NCBI GenBank assembly: GCA_900764115.1
Contig: CAAFMR010000095.1
Coordinates: forward strand, 1 to 8,209
Direction: 5' to 3'
DNA length: 8,209 bases
Origin: Clostridia bacterium
Lineage (GTDB): Bacteria > Bacillota > Clostridia > Oscillospirales > Acutalibacteraceae
The position numbers and the translations under genes are program-made. This document shows, piece after piece, positions 1-6,502 of this stretch (positions are counted from its first letter, which is position 1; each line of letters starts with the position of its first letter). Under the pieces are notes generated by a model. It ran no database searches. It saw nothing but the letters and a program-made list of their open reading frames with translations, and was not told where the DNA came from.

Positions 1-846
1 CCCGTTTTGCCGTTTGGCGGCGGTGAGGGTGTTGCGCAGCAGCATGGCGATGGTCATAGGACCCACACCCCCCGGCACCGGGGTGATCGCCCCCGCCACC
101 GGCTCCACGGCGACAAAATCCACATCGCCGCACAGCTTGCCGTTTTCGTCCCGATCCATCCCCACGTCAATCACGACGGCGCCGGGCTTAACCATATCCG
201 CCGTGATGAACTTGGCTTTGCCGATGGCAACCACCAGCACATCCGCCCGCCGGCATACCGCCGCCAGCTCCCGGGTACGGGAATGACACACGGTGACGGT
301 GCCGTTGGCTTGCAGCAGCAGCAGCGCCATGGGCTTGCCCACGATATTGCTGCGGCCGACCACCACGCACTCCTTGCCCGCCACATCCACACCGCTGCGG
401 CGCAGCAGCTCCATCACCCCCGCCGGGGTGCAGGGCAGGAATTGATAATCGCCCAGCAGGATATGCCCTGCATTGACGCAGTGAAAGGCGTCCACGTCCT
501 TCGCCGGGTCAATGGCAGCGATCACCGCCGCCTCGTCCAACGGAGCCGGCAGCGGCAGCTGACACAGAATGCCGTGGATATCCGGGCGGGCATTGAGCGC
601 TGCCACTGTATCCAACAGCGTCTGCGCGGCGGTATCGGCGGGCAGGCTGATCTGCTCGCTGTAAAACCCCACCTCGGCGCAAGCCCGCTGCTTATTCCGC
701 ACATAGGTGTGGGAGGCAGGATCGTCCCCCACCAGAATCACCGCTAAGCCCGGGGTAACTCCCTGCTCTTTAAGCGCCGCTGTTTCGGCGGCAATCTCCG
801 CCCGCAATTGGGCGGCTGTCGCTTTTCCGTCAATGATTGTCGCCAT
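1..846 (-). CDS. folD: Bifunctional methylenetetrahydrofolate dehydrogenase / methenyltetrahydrofolate cyclohydrolase FolD, 3' end cut by window edge
   Basis: FolD oxidises 5,10-methylene-THF to methenyl-THF with NAD(P)+ and hydrolyses this to 10-formyl-THF in the cytoplasm, feeding purine, thymidylate and formyl-Met synthesis. The open frame runs 282 codons from ATG at 846 to the window edge with no stop. The family is usually about 280-300 residues, so only a few codons should be missing. Visible landmarks are the substrate-site YVRNK with catalytic Lys52, GILCQLPLP at 92-100, [10 protein letters not shown] at 113-122, PCTPAGV at 138-144, the dinucleotide-binding GRSNIVGKP at 164-172, and [10 protein letters not shown] at 256-265. 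The start has AGGAGG at 853-858, 6 nt upstream, lying inside the end of lgt. The two genes overlap by 17 bp in different frames, which suggests translational coupling. Nothing is degraded. Identification is certain at family level; cofactor preference cannot be read from sequence. Confidence 0.97.
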   Translation of the reverse strand, partial: MATIIDGKATAAQLRAEIAAETAALKEQGVTPGLAVILVGDDPASHTYVRNKQRACAEVGFYSEQISLPADTAAQTLLDTVAALNARPDIHGILCQLPLPAPLDEAAVIAAIDPAKDVDAFHCVNAGHILLGDYQFLPCTPAGVMELLRRSGVDVAGKECVVVGRSNIVGKPMALLLLQANGTVTVCHSRTRELAAVCRRADVLVVAIGKAKFITADMVKPGAVVIDVGMDRDENGKLCGDVDFVAVEPVAGAITPVPGGVGPMTIAMLLRNTLTAAKRQNG

Positions 847-1861
847 CGGACTCCTCCTGTGCCGTTTCCGGCTCCCCGGCGGGCTCCTCGTCCCCCGGCT
901 CCGCATCCGCCGCAGCTGCTTCCGCTGTCGGGGCAGCGTCGTCGGTTTCTTCCGTTTCGGCGGTGTCCGTCTCCACCGGCACCGTCTCGGAAACCTCCTC
1001 CAGCGTCATCGGCAGCGATTGCGCCCGCCGCCGCAGGATGCAGAACATCACGATGCCGCCGATAACCGCCAACACCGCCACCAGCTGGGAGGTCTTGATG
1101 GTGCCAGCCATCAGGCTGTCGGTGCGCAGGCTCTCGATAAAGAACCGCCCCACACCATACCACACCAGATAGCCGCAGAAGATCTCGCCCTTGAATTTAT
1201 ATGCCTTTTTGGACAGCAGATGCAGCAGCACAAAGCCCAGCAGGCACCACACGGATTCGTAGAAGAAGGTGGGATGCACCGGCAAACCGGTGTCGTAGCC
1301 GCTGCCGTTCAGACCGCTCTGAATCATATCGCCGGTCATGCCCCAAGGCAGGGTGGTGTTGCCGCCGAAGGCCTCCTGATTGAAGAAGTTGCCCCAGCGC
1401 CCCACGCCCTGCCCGATAAGGAAGCCCAGGGACGCCAGGTCAAACATCGCCAGCACGTGGATTTTTTTCAGGCGGCACATAAGGATTCCGGAACCAAAGG
1501 CGCCGATAATACCCCCATAGATACCGATACCGCCCTTCCAAATCTGGAAAATGGTCTTGGGATTTGCCAGATATTCCGCCGTGTCGGCACAGAAAAACAC
1601 ATAATAGAGCCGGGCACAGACAAAGCCCACGATGGTACACACCAGCGCCACGTCGATCATCCGGTCCGGGTCAATATCCAGTTCCTTTGCCCGGCGCAGC
1701 GCATACACCACCGCCAGCAAAAAGCCCACGGCAATGCACACCCCATACCATTTGATGGTAAACTCATGACCGAACAGCGTAAACTGCGCCAGCACGTCGT
1801 TCAGCGGGAATTTCCAGCCCAGCTTGGGAAATTCTATGTAATGGGTCAGCAAATTAAACAT
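830..1861 (-). CDS. lgt: Phosphatidylglycerol:prolipoprotein diacylglyceryl transferase Lgt with long acidic C-terminal tail
   Basis: Lgt moves a diacylglyceryl group from phosphatidylglycerol to the lipobox cysteine of preprolipoproteins in the cytoplasmic membrane, the first step of lipoprotein maturation. The 343-residue protein has several hydrophobic segments and the family signature [10 protein letters not shown] (about residues 154-163; its Arg matches essential R143 of E. coli). It also has HPTFFYES (196-203) and [12 protein letters not shown] (236-247), which carries the Arg matching E. coli R239. At the place of E. coli H103 it reads GIYGGIIG, Tyr for His, which I recall as common in clostridial Lgt. 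I chose ATG at 1861 because AAAGGA lies 8 nt upstream and [15 protein letters not shown] is a normal Lgt beginning. In-frame ATGs at 1870 and 1900 lack a usable site. The last 64 residues have about 22 Asp/Glu and no Lys/Arg, beyond the usual 260-290 residue length. It follows yfmH by 35 nt and overlaps folD. Confidence 0.97.
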   Translation of the reverse strand: MFNLLTHYIEFPKLGWKFPLNDVLAQFTLFGHEFTIKWYGVCIAVGFLLAVVYALRRAKELDIDPDRMIDVALVCTIVGFVCARLYYVFFCADTAEYLANPKTIFQIWKGGIGIYGGIIGAFGSGILMCRLKKIHVLAMFDLASLGFLIGQGVGRWGNFFNQEAFGGNTTLPWGMTGDMIQSGLNGSGYDTGLPVHPTFFYESVWCLLGFVLLHLLSKKAYKFKGEIFCGYLVWYGVGRFFIESLRTDSLMAGTIKTSQLVAVLAVIGGIVMFCILRRRAQSLPMTLEEVSETVPVETDTAETEETDDAAPTAEAAAADAEPGDEEPAGEPETAQEESDGDNH

Positions 1862-1896
1862 AGAGGTCATCCTTTCTTGCTGTATGTATCCGGCGC

Positions 1897-3171
1897 TCAC
1901 GACGCCGGCTCCGGTCGGATTACCGACAGAGTGGACTGCTCTGCGGGCAGACGGCTACGCAGCTGCTCATTCAGCTCCTCCACCGTCAGCGACGCCAGCG
2001 CCTCCAGCCGGGACAGCGGCTCGATGCCGTCCACCCAGTCGCTCAGCAGCGTTTCCGCACAGGTCGAAGCCTCGTCCAGCCCGCTGACCGTCTCCCCGTA
2101 TGCCGCCCGGCGGGCGATCTCCACCGCCTCCGGGTCCAGACCGGCGGTCTGCTGCCGCCGCACCTCATCGAGAATCGCCGCTGCCACCCGATCCGGGTCG
2201 CTGCTCTCGCCGATGAACAGCCAGACACCAAATCCGGGTCCGTTAAAGTATTCCACCTCAAACTGCTCGTTGATGAGTCCATCCTCCATCAGACGGGCAT
2301 ACAGCGGCGAGCTGCGCCCCACCAGCAGATCGGTGAGCAGCTGCGCGCCCGCCAGCCCTTTGGCATCCCGGGGGGCGGCGGCGGGCTCCTTGATTCCCAG
2401 ATAGAACAGGGGCGCCGCCACCGGCATGGTCTGCTCCACCCGGTGCTGCACCACCGTATCCGGCTCGTCGCAGGAAAAGGAAACCGGCAGCATCGCCGGG
2501 GCCGGCTTCAGCAGCTTATCGGCAGCTTCCTCCACCTCGGCGGGGGTGATGCGCCCCGCCACCGCCAGCACCATATTGTGCAGATTGTAATACTGCCCGT
2601 AGCAGCGATAGAGCAGGTCGGCGGTAATATGGGAAATGGACTCCACCGTGCCGGCTATGTCGATGCGTACCGGGTGCTTGTGATACATCCCCTGCAGGAG
2701 GTTGAAGAGCACACAGCGGGAGGGGTCGTCCTCGCACATCCGGATCTCCTGCCCGATGATTCCCTGCTCCTTTTCCACCGTCTGGGGGGTGAAATAGGGA
2801 TGCTGGACAAAATCCAGCAGGATTTCCAGCGAGGGAACGATATTTTCCGTCGCCTGAAACAGATAGGCGGTGCGCTCAAAGCTGGTATAGGCGTTGGCGT
2901 TAGCGCCGGTGGCGGCGAACCGCTCAAAGGCGTCCCCTTCCTCGCTCTCAAACAGCTTATGCTCCAGATAGTGGGCGATGCCCTCCGGCACCTCCTCCAC
3001 CCCGCCGCCGGGGGTGGGCAGGGTATTATACACCGACCCATAGCGGGTAGCGAACAGCGCATAGGCAGCCGCCGCCTGGGGCTGGGGCCAGACGAGAATC
3101 TTCAGCCCGGAGGAATGCTCCAGCGTATACAGGGTATCCCCGGTCAGAGGGTGCTTTTGCTGCATCATCAT
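1897..3171 (-). CDS. yfmH: M16 family zinc peptidase with intact HxxEH, YmfH/YfmH type (EF-P 5-aminopentanol modification-associated family name)
   Basis: This is the zinc-carrying member of a pair of M16 (insulinase/mitochondrial processing peptidase-like) proteins. The inverted zinc motif HYLEH lies at residues 67-71 (ligands His67 and His71, catalytic Glu70). Glu135 and Glu142, within KEQGIIGQEI, fit the distal glutamates that complete the site; their 7-residue spacing matches pitrilysin E162/E169. Length is 424 residues, close to B. subtilis YmfH. The frame is open to 3243, but ATG at 3171 is preferred because AGGAGG at 3179-3184 sits 7 nt upstream and the ATG overlaps the TGA of the preceding gene (ATGA). 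Two further ATGs follow directly at 3168 and 3165. Automated annotation calls this family EF-P 5-aminopentanol modification-associated because ymfF and ymfH adjoin ymfI in B. subtilis; no ymfI-like reductase is visible here. The substrate is unknown; heterodimer formation with the upstream gene product is inferred. Confidence 0.93.
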   Translation of the reverse strand: MMMQQKHPLTGDTLYTLEHSSGLKILVWPQPQAAAAYALFATRYGSVYNTLPTPGGGVEEVPEGIAHYLEHKLFESEEGDAFERFAATGANANAYTSFERTAYLFQATENIVPSLEILLDFVQHPYFTPQTVEKEQGIIGQEIRMCEDDPSRCVLFNLLQGMYHKHPVRIDIAGTVESISHITADLLYRCYGQYYNLHNMVLAVAGRITPAEVEEAADKLLKPAPAMLPVSFSCDEPDTVVQHRVEQTMPVAAPLFYLGIKEPAAAPRDAKGLAGAQLLTDLLVGRSSPLYARLMEDGLINEQFEVEYFNGPGFGVWLFIGESSDPDRVAAAILDEVRRQQTAGLDPEAVEIARRAAYGETVSGLDEASTCAETLLSDWVDGIEPLSRLEALASLTVEELNEQLRSRLPAEQSTLSVIRPEPAS

Positions 3172-4448
3172 AGGGCTTCCTCCTCTCCCTGGGGGCACAG
3201 CAGATAGGTGGTGTCGAAATGCACCAGCCGCGCCACCCGGCACACATCCTCCCGGGTGACCGCCCGCAGTTCGTTGGCGGTTTGCTCCGGGGTTTTATAC
3301 TGCTCATACACCGTCTGGGAGACATAAAAGCTCTCCCGGGCGGCAGGAGTCTCCTCCATGGACATAAAGGCTTGGATCAGGCTGGCGCGGGCAGCCTCCA
3401 GCTCCTCATCGGAGAACTGCCCCTGCCGCAGCGCCTCCAGCTGCCGCAGCACCTCCTCCTTGGTGCGTCCGGCGTTGGCGGTCTCCACGCCGCTGTCCAC
3501 CAGCATCAGACTGCGGAATCGGTCATAGGTAGAGGAGCAATAGTAGCACAGGCTCTGCTCCTCCCGCACATGGCGGAACAGGAGCGAGGAGGCACAGCCG
3601 CCGAACAGCGCATTCATCAGCCGGGCGGCATTCACGGCGCCGTCCGGTTCGGCGGCGGCGATACGGAAGCCCAGCACCAGCTTCGCCTGTTTAAGGTGCA
3701 TTGTATCGGTGCGGGCGCTCTCTTTAATGGTATAGGAGGGGTCGTCTGTCCACAGCACCGCCCGCCGTTGGGGCAAAGCGGCAAACGCCTGCTCCAGCTG
3801 ATGTCCCAATGCCGCTGTGTCTCCGTTCCCCTGATAGATCCAGTGGACACGGGCAGTGCTCAGCAGCCGTCTCCAGGCTGCCACCGCCCCGGCGGCGGTC
3901 AACGCCTGCACCGACGCGGGCGTGCCGTCGGGGTCCACGCTGTAAGGATGCTCCGGACACAACAGCTCCACGCACTGCTGACGGGCATACAGGCGCTTGT
4001 TGTTCATCTCGCTCTGCAGCCGCTCCAGCAGACAGCGCTGCTCTTGGGCAAAATCCGCCGCCCGGAAGGCGTCCCCCTCCAGCGCCGGATCAAACAGCAT
4101 TTCCAGCAGCAGCGCGGTGCATTGCCCGGTCAGGTCCTCCCGGGACAACGTATAATTCTGCCGCAGATAGGATACGGAAAACCGCAGAATCTGCCAGCCG
4201 CCCAGCCGCTCGTTGCTGCCGGTGACAGCGGCGCCGTACAGCCCATCCAGACAGCGATTGAGCGCGGTCAGGGTGGGATACCGGCGGCTGCTACGGGTCA
4301 GCAGACCGGGCAGAATGGCGTATTCCGCTGCCGTCGCTGCCTGCAGCGGCACGGCAAACACGGCGGTCAGCCGATCGGTGCGATACTCCCGGGCGGGCAG
4401 CGTTAAGAGCGTCTGCTCGTGACGCAGGGAAATGGATTGTAGCTGCAT
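3168..4448 (-). CDS. yfmF: M16 family peptidase-like protein lacking the zinc motif, YmfF/YfmF type (inactive partner subunit)
   Basis: A 426-residue M16-fold protein that lacks HxxEH: the corresponding N-terminal region reads LPGLLTRSSRRYPTLTAL (about residues 46-63), typical of the non-catalytic YmfF branch. The C-terminal half keeps the feature common in catalytically dead M16 subunits, an Arg (R295 in FRHVREEQSL) followed by Tyr302/Tyr303, which in related heterodimers helps bind substrate in the partner's active site. Length matches B. subtilis YmfF. ATG at 4448 has AAGGAG at 4457-4462, 8 nt upstream. The stop overlaps the start of the HxxEH-bearing gene by 4 nt, so near-equal production of both subunits is likely. 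It is the first confidently called gene after a 218-nt leader containing two hairpins and a palindrome. Function is inferred from pairing; no peptidase activity of its own is expected. A role in peptide or precursor processing, as for AlbE/AlbF, is possible but unsupported by neighbours. Confidence 0.92.
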   Translation of the reverse strand: MQLQSISLRHEQTLLTLPAREYRTDRLTAVFAVPLQAATAAEYAILPGLLTRSSRRYPTLTALNRCLDGLYGAAVTGSNERLGGWQILRFSVSYLRQNYTLSREDLTGQCTALLLEMLFDPALEGDAFRAADFAQEQRCLLERLQSEMNNKRLYARQQCVELLCPEHPYSVDPDGTPASVQALTAAGAVAAWRRLLSTARVHWIYQGNGDTAALGHQLEQAFAALPQRRAVLWTDDPSYTIKESARTDTMHLKQAKLVLGFRIAAAEPDGAVNAARLMNALFGGCASSLLFRHVREEQSLCYYCSSTYDRFRSLMLVDSGVETANAGRTKEEVLRQLEALRQGQFSDEELEAARASLIQAFMSMEETPAARESFYVSQTVYEQYKTPEQTANELRAVTREDVCRVARLVHFDTTYLLCPQGEEEAL

Positions 4449-4472
4449 ATCGGTGTCTCCTTATCGGTTTTG

Positions 4473-4517
4473 CGCCGCTTGCCGGCGGGCGGCGTATCTC
4501 CCTTGGTGGGAAGATAC
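4473..4517 (-). promoter_or_regulatory. Tandem hairpins in the 5' leader of the M16-lgt-folD genes
   Basis: In the minus-strand transcript, two inverted repeats sit back to back just before the yfmF ribosome-binding site. The first pairs 4508-4517 with 4494-4502: nine base pairs, one bulged base and a 5-nt loop. The second pairs 4489-4494 with 4473-4478 as a perfect 6-bp GC stem (CGCCGC/GCGGCG) with a 10-nt loop. They share base 4494. The second ends 10 nt before AAGGAG at 4462-4457. Neither is followed by a U-tract, so they do not look like intrinsic terminators. They could be a leader structure affecting translation, or part of a dispersed palindromic repeat. Pairing is seen in sequence; function is inference. 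Confidence 0.4.
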
Positions 4518-4631
4518 CGTGCCTGCGGCGGGCAACACGGCGGAAATTGATGGGGTATCAGCATAGAACCGGCTCCTTTTCAGCTTTTTCTTAGCCTGTC
4601 CCATACCGGCGGGAATATGCCCGCTGTTCCG

Positions 4632-4652
4632 AATTGTTGTATTTCAACAATT
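4632..4652. promoter_or_regulatory. Perfect 21-bp inverted repeat next to a TATAAT box, possible operator
   Basis: Arms AATTGTTG (4632-4639) and CAACAATT (4645-4652) are exact reverse complements separated by 5 nt. On the minus strand the repeat overlaps the end of a TATAAT hexamer (4655-4650); a second TATAAT lies at 4671-4666, across the mtnN stop codon. No good -35 hexamer stands at 16-18 nt from either box, so a promoter is only possible. The stem is AT-rich with no following U-tract, which argues against an intrinsic terminator. It lies in the 218-bp gap between mtnN and the M16 genes, a natural place for the start and control of the M16-lgt-folD transcript. The rest of the gap (4518-4631) holds a small GCGGG/CCCGC stem (4609-4624) and no confident gene. 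Confidence 0.45.
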
Positions 4653-4666
4653 ATATACTCGCTGTA

Positions 4667-5380
4667 TTATATTTCTTCCAGCAGCGCAACGGTGATGTCC
4701 CCTGCCAGCTGCCCCACATAACGCTCCAGCTCCTCAAAGGACACGCTTGCCTGGTGCTCCGCCAGATCGGAGATGGTACGCAAAATCAAAAACGGCACGC
4801 CGTTGGCAGCGGCGGTCTGGGCGATAGCGGCGCCCTCCATCTCCGCGGCGGCAGCCCCAAACTGTGCGCGTATCCGCCACTTGAGAGCGCTGTCGTCCAC
4901 AAACACATCCCCGGAGGCAATGCGCCCGCAGAGCGCCCGGCTGCCGGCGGGCAGCACCCGCTGCGCCGCCTTGCCGGCGGCGGCAACCAGCGCCGGGTCG
5001 GCGACAAACACCGTAGGCTGCTGATCGTCTCCATCGCTGTCGATATAGCCGGGGGCATGACCGAAAGCGGTAATATCAAAATCGTGCTGCACCGCCTCGG
5101 TGCCGATGACCAGATCCTTGACCGCCAGCTCCGGCGCCAGACCGCCTGCCATGCCGGTATTCAGCAGCGCATCCGGCGCGAACCGGTCGATGAGCAGCTG
5201 GGCGGTGACGGCGGCGTTGACCTTGCCGATGCCGCTCTGCACCACCACGGCGGTGCAGCCTCCCAGCCGCCCCTGCACAAAGTGGCGTCCCGCCAGCGCG
5301 GTAACCACAGGCTCTGCCAGCCGGGCGGTCAGGTGATCCACCTCCGACGGCATAGCGCCGATGATGCCAATGGTTTTCAT
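4667..5380 (-). CDS. mtnN: 5'-methylthioadenosine / S-adenosylhomocysteine nucleosidase
   Basis: MtnN (Pfs) cleaves adenine from 5'-methylthioadenosine, S-adenosylhomocysteine and 5'-deoxyadenosine, recycling by-products of SAM-dependent reactions; the SAH branch gives S-ribosylhomocysteine. The 237-residue protein has the typical N-terminus IGIIGAMPSEV with Glu13 in the place of catalytic Glu12 of E. coli, NTGMAGGL at 74-81, AEMEGAA with Met181/Glu182 (matching Met173/Glu174) and ISDLAEH with Asp205 (matching the general acid Asp197). Length is normal. ATG at 5380 has GGAGG at 5387-5391, 6 nt upstream, and a good promoter at 5414-5442. It is transcribed away from the WYL regulator gene and is followed by a long leader before the M16 genes. 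No clear terminator separates them, so read-through is possible. 5'-deoxyadenosine removal would also serve radical SAM enzymes such as NrdG at 7104; that link is inference. Confidence 0.97.
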   Translation of the reverse strand: MKTIGIIGAMPSEVDHLTARLAEPVVTALAGRHFVQGRLGGCTAVVVQSGIGKVNAAVTAQLLIDRFAPDALLNTGMAGGLAPELAVKDLVIGTEAVQHDFDITAFGHAPGYIDSDGDDQQPTVFVADPALVAAAGKAAQRVLPAGSRALCGRIASGDVFVDDSALKWRIRAQFGAAAAEMEGAAIAQTAAANGVPFLILRTISDLAEHQASVSFEELERYVGQLAGDITVALLEEI

Positions 5381-5413
5381 GCTATTCCTCCCCTATGGGA
5401 TATAAGATACCTC

Positions 5414-5442
5414 ATAGTACCACATTTTCGGAAATCTTGCAA
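5414..5442 (-). promoter_or_regulatory. Sigma-A-type promoter of mtnN
   Basis: On the minus strand TTGCAA (5442-5437) and TACTAT (5419-5414) are 17 bp apart, and TG stands one base before the -10 box (extended -10). Transcription should begin near 5407, leaving a leader of about 27 nt before the ATG at 5380. The segment is AT-rich within a GC-rich region, as expected for a promoter. Confidence 0.7.
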
Positions 5443-5460
5443 TCTTTTCTTTTGCGCGGC

Positions 5461-5489
5461 TTGCACACCCCTCCCGGGTGTGTTACAAT
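5461..5489 (+). promoter_or_regulatory. Sigma-A-type promoter of the WYL regulator-peptidase operon
   Basis: TTGCAC (5461-5466) and TACAAT (5484-5489) are separated by 17 bp. The expected start is near 5496, giving a short leader of about 17 nt before ATG 5513. It stands back to back with the mtnN promoter; the two -35 boxes are 18 bp apart. A perfect inverted repeat fills the spacer (separate entry), so this promoter looks regulated. Confidence 0.75.
5464..5482. promoter_or_regulatory. Perfect 19-bp inverted repeat in the promoter spacer, candidate operator
   Basis: CACACCC (5464-5470) and GGGTGTG (5476-5482) are exact reverse complements with a 5-bp centre. The repeat begins inside the -35 box and ends 1 bp before the -10 box of the promoter driving the WYL regulator gene. 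A dimeric protein bound here would block RNA polymerase, so autoregulation by the WYL protein is the simplest idea. I do not recognise the motif as a known consensus (for example CIRCE, LexA, Fur, CcpA or Rex). It is not a terminator, since it lies upstream of the expected start site. Confidence 0.6.
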
Positions 5490-5512
5490 GAAAGAAAAAG
5501 GGGGTGGAGCGT

Positions 5513-6502
5513 ATGCCCAAGGGACCGAACCAGAAGCGCAAGCTGTTGTATCTGCTGGATATTCTGGCACGGGAAACCGACGAGGAGCATCCGCTGACGC
5601 TGGAGCAGCTGCGGCAGCTGCTGGCGGCGCACGGGGTAGAAGCGGAGCGCAAAAGTCTGTATGACGATCTGGAGCAGCTGCGCCTGTATGGCGCCGACAT
5701 CATCACCCACCGGGACCGGCAGGTGCGGTATTATCTGGGACAGCGCACCTTTGACCTGCCGGAGCTGCGGCTGCTGGTGGACGCGGTACAATCCTCCAAG
5801 TTCATCACCCATCGCAAAAGCCTGGAGCTAATCCGCAAGCTGGAGGGGCAGACCAGCCGCCACCAGGCGGGACAGCTCCAGCGGCAGGTGCTGGTTACCG
5901 GTCGCATCAAGTCGATGAACGAGAGCATTTACTACAACGTTGACCGTCTCCATTCCTCTATGAACGACGACCGCCAGGTGGCATTTCACTATTTCGATTG
6001 GAATATCCGCAAGCAGCGGCAGCTGCGCCGGGGCGGCGCCTGCTATACCGTCAGCCCCTGGGCGCTGACCTGGGATGACGAAAACTACTACCTCATCGCC
6101 TATGAAACCGGCAAGGGGCTGCGCCACTACCGGGTGGACCGGATGCTGCACATCCGCCCCACCGAGGAACGGCGGCAGGGGCGGGAGGCGTTTGAGGCGG
6201 AGGATATGGCAGCATTTTCCCGGAAAACCTTTGGAATGTTCAGCGGGGAGGAGCAGCCGGTGACCCTGCGCTGCGCCCGGTGGATGACCGGGGTGATCCT
6301 CGACCGGTTCGGACAGGATACGGCACTGCTGCCCCAGGGGGAGGACGCCTTCACCGTGCGGGTGCCCATCGCCGTGAGCGAGCCGTTTTTCGCCTGGGCA
6401 TCCGGATTTGGCACCAGCCTGACCATCGAAAGCCCTCCCGCCGTGCGGGAGCAATACATTGCCTATCTGAAGGAGATCGTACACGCCTATGAGCAGCACT
6501 GA
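5513..6502 (+). CDS. WYL-domain transcriptional regulator (winged HTH + WYL + WCX-like C-terminus)
   Basis: A 329-residue cytoplasmic DNA-binding regulator. Residues about 8-65 form a winged helix-turn-helix; ERKSLYDDLEQLRLYG (45-60) resembles the recognition helix of DeoR-like WYL proteins. Residues about 152-220 are the WYL ligand-sensing domain. The motif is Tyr-Tyr-Leu (192-194 in ENYYLIAY) instead of Trp-Tyr-Leu, followed by the conserved-type HYRVDRM (205-211). Residues about 248-325 resemble the WCX extension. WYL domains sense nucleic acids or small ligands in studied cases; the ligand here is unknown. ATG 5513 is preferred over the in-frame GTG at 5504 because the G-rich site at 5500-5507 is correctly spaced only for 5513. 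The gene is divergent from mtnN, has its own promoter with an inverted repeat in the spacer, and overlaps the next gene by 14 bp. Family assignment is firm; targets are not known. Confidence 0.93.
   Translation: MPKGPNQKRKLLYLLDILARETDEEHPLTLEQLRQLLAAHGVEAERKSLYDDLEQLRLYGADIITHRDRQVRYYLGQRTFDLPELRLLVDAVQSSKFITHRKSLELIRKLEGQTSRHQAGQLQRQVLVTGRIKSMNESIYYNVDRLHSSMNDDRQVAFHYFDWNIRKQRQLRRGGACYTVSPWALTWDDENYYLIAYETGKGLRHYRVDRMLHIRPTEERRQGREAFEAEDMAAFSRKTFGMFSGEEQPVTLRCARWMTGVILDRFGQDTALLPQGEDAFTVRVPIAVSEPFFAWASGFGTSLTIESPPAVREQYIAYLKEIVHAYEQH

Noticed and set aside
707..2404. Plus-strand open frame of 565 codons opposite lgt and yfmH
   Set aside because: It lies antisense to two clearly conserved genes, has no recognisable domain, and has the His/Gln/Arg-rich composition typical of the reverse frame of GC-rich coding DNA.
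3219..4406. Plus-strand open frame of 395 codons opposite yfmF
   Set aside because: It is the reverse-frame shadow of a gene with clear M16 features; no domain or ribosome-binding site supports it.
4609..4624. GCGGG-N6-CCCGC stem considered as an mtnN terminator
   Set aside because: Only 5 bp and no U-tract on either strand, so it is not a convincing intrinsic terminator.
4634..5491. Plus-strand open frame of 285 codons opposite mtnN
   Set aside because: mtnN on the other strand has all catalytic residues, a ribosome-binding site and a promoter; this frame runs through the divergent promoter region.
5504..5515. GTG at 5504 as start of the WYL regulator
   Set aside because: It lies within the G-rich ribosome-binding site itself; ATG 5513 is 5 nt after that site and is the better start.
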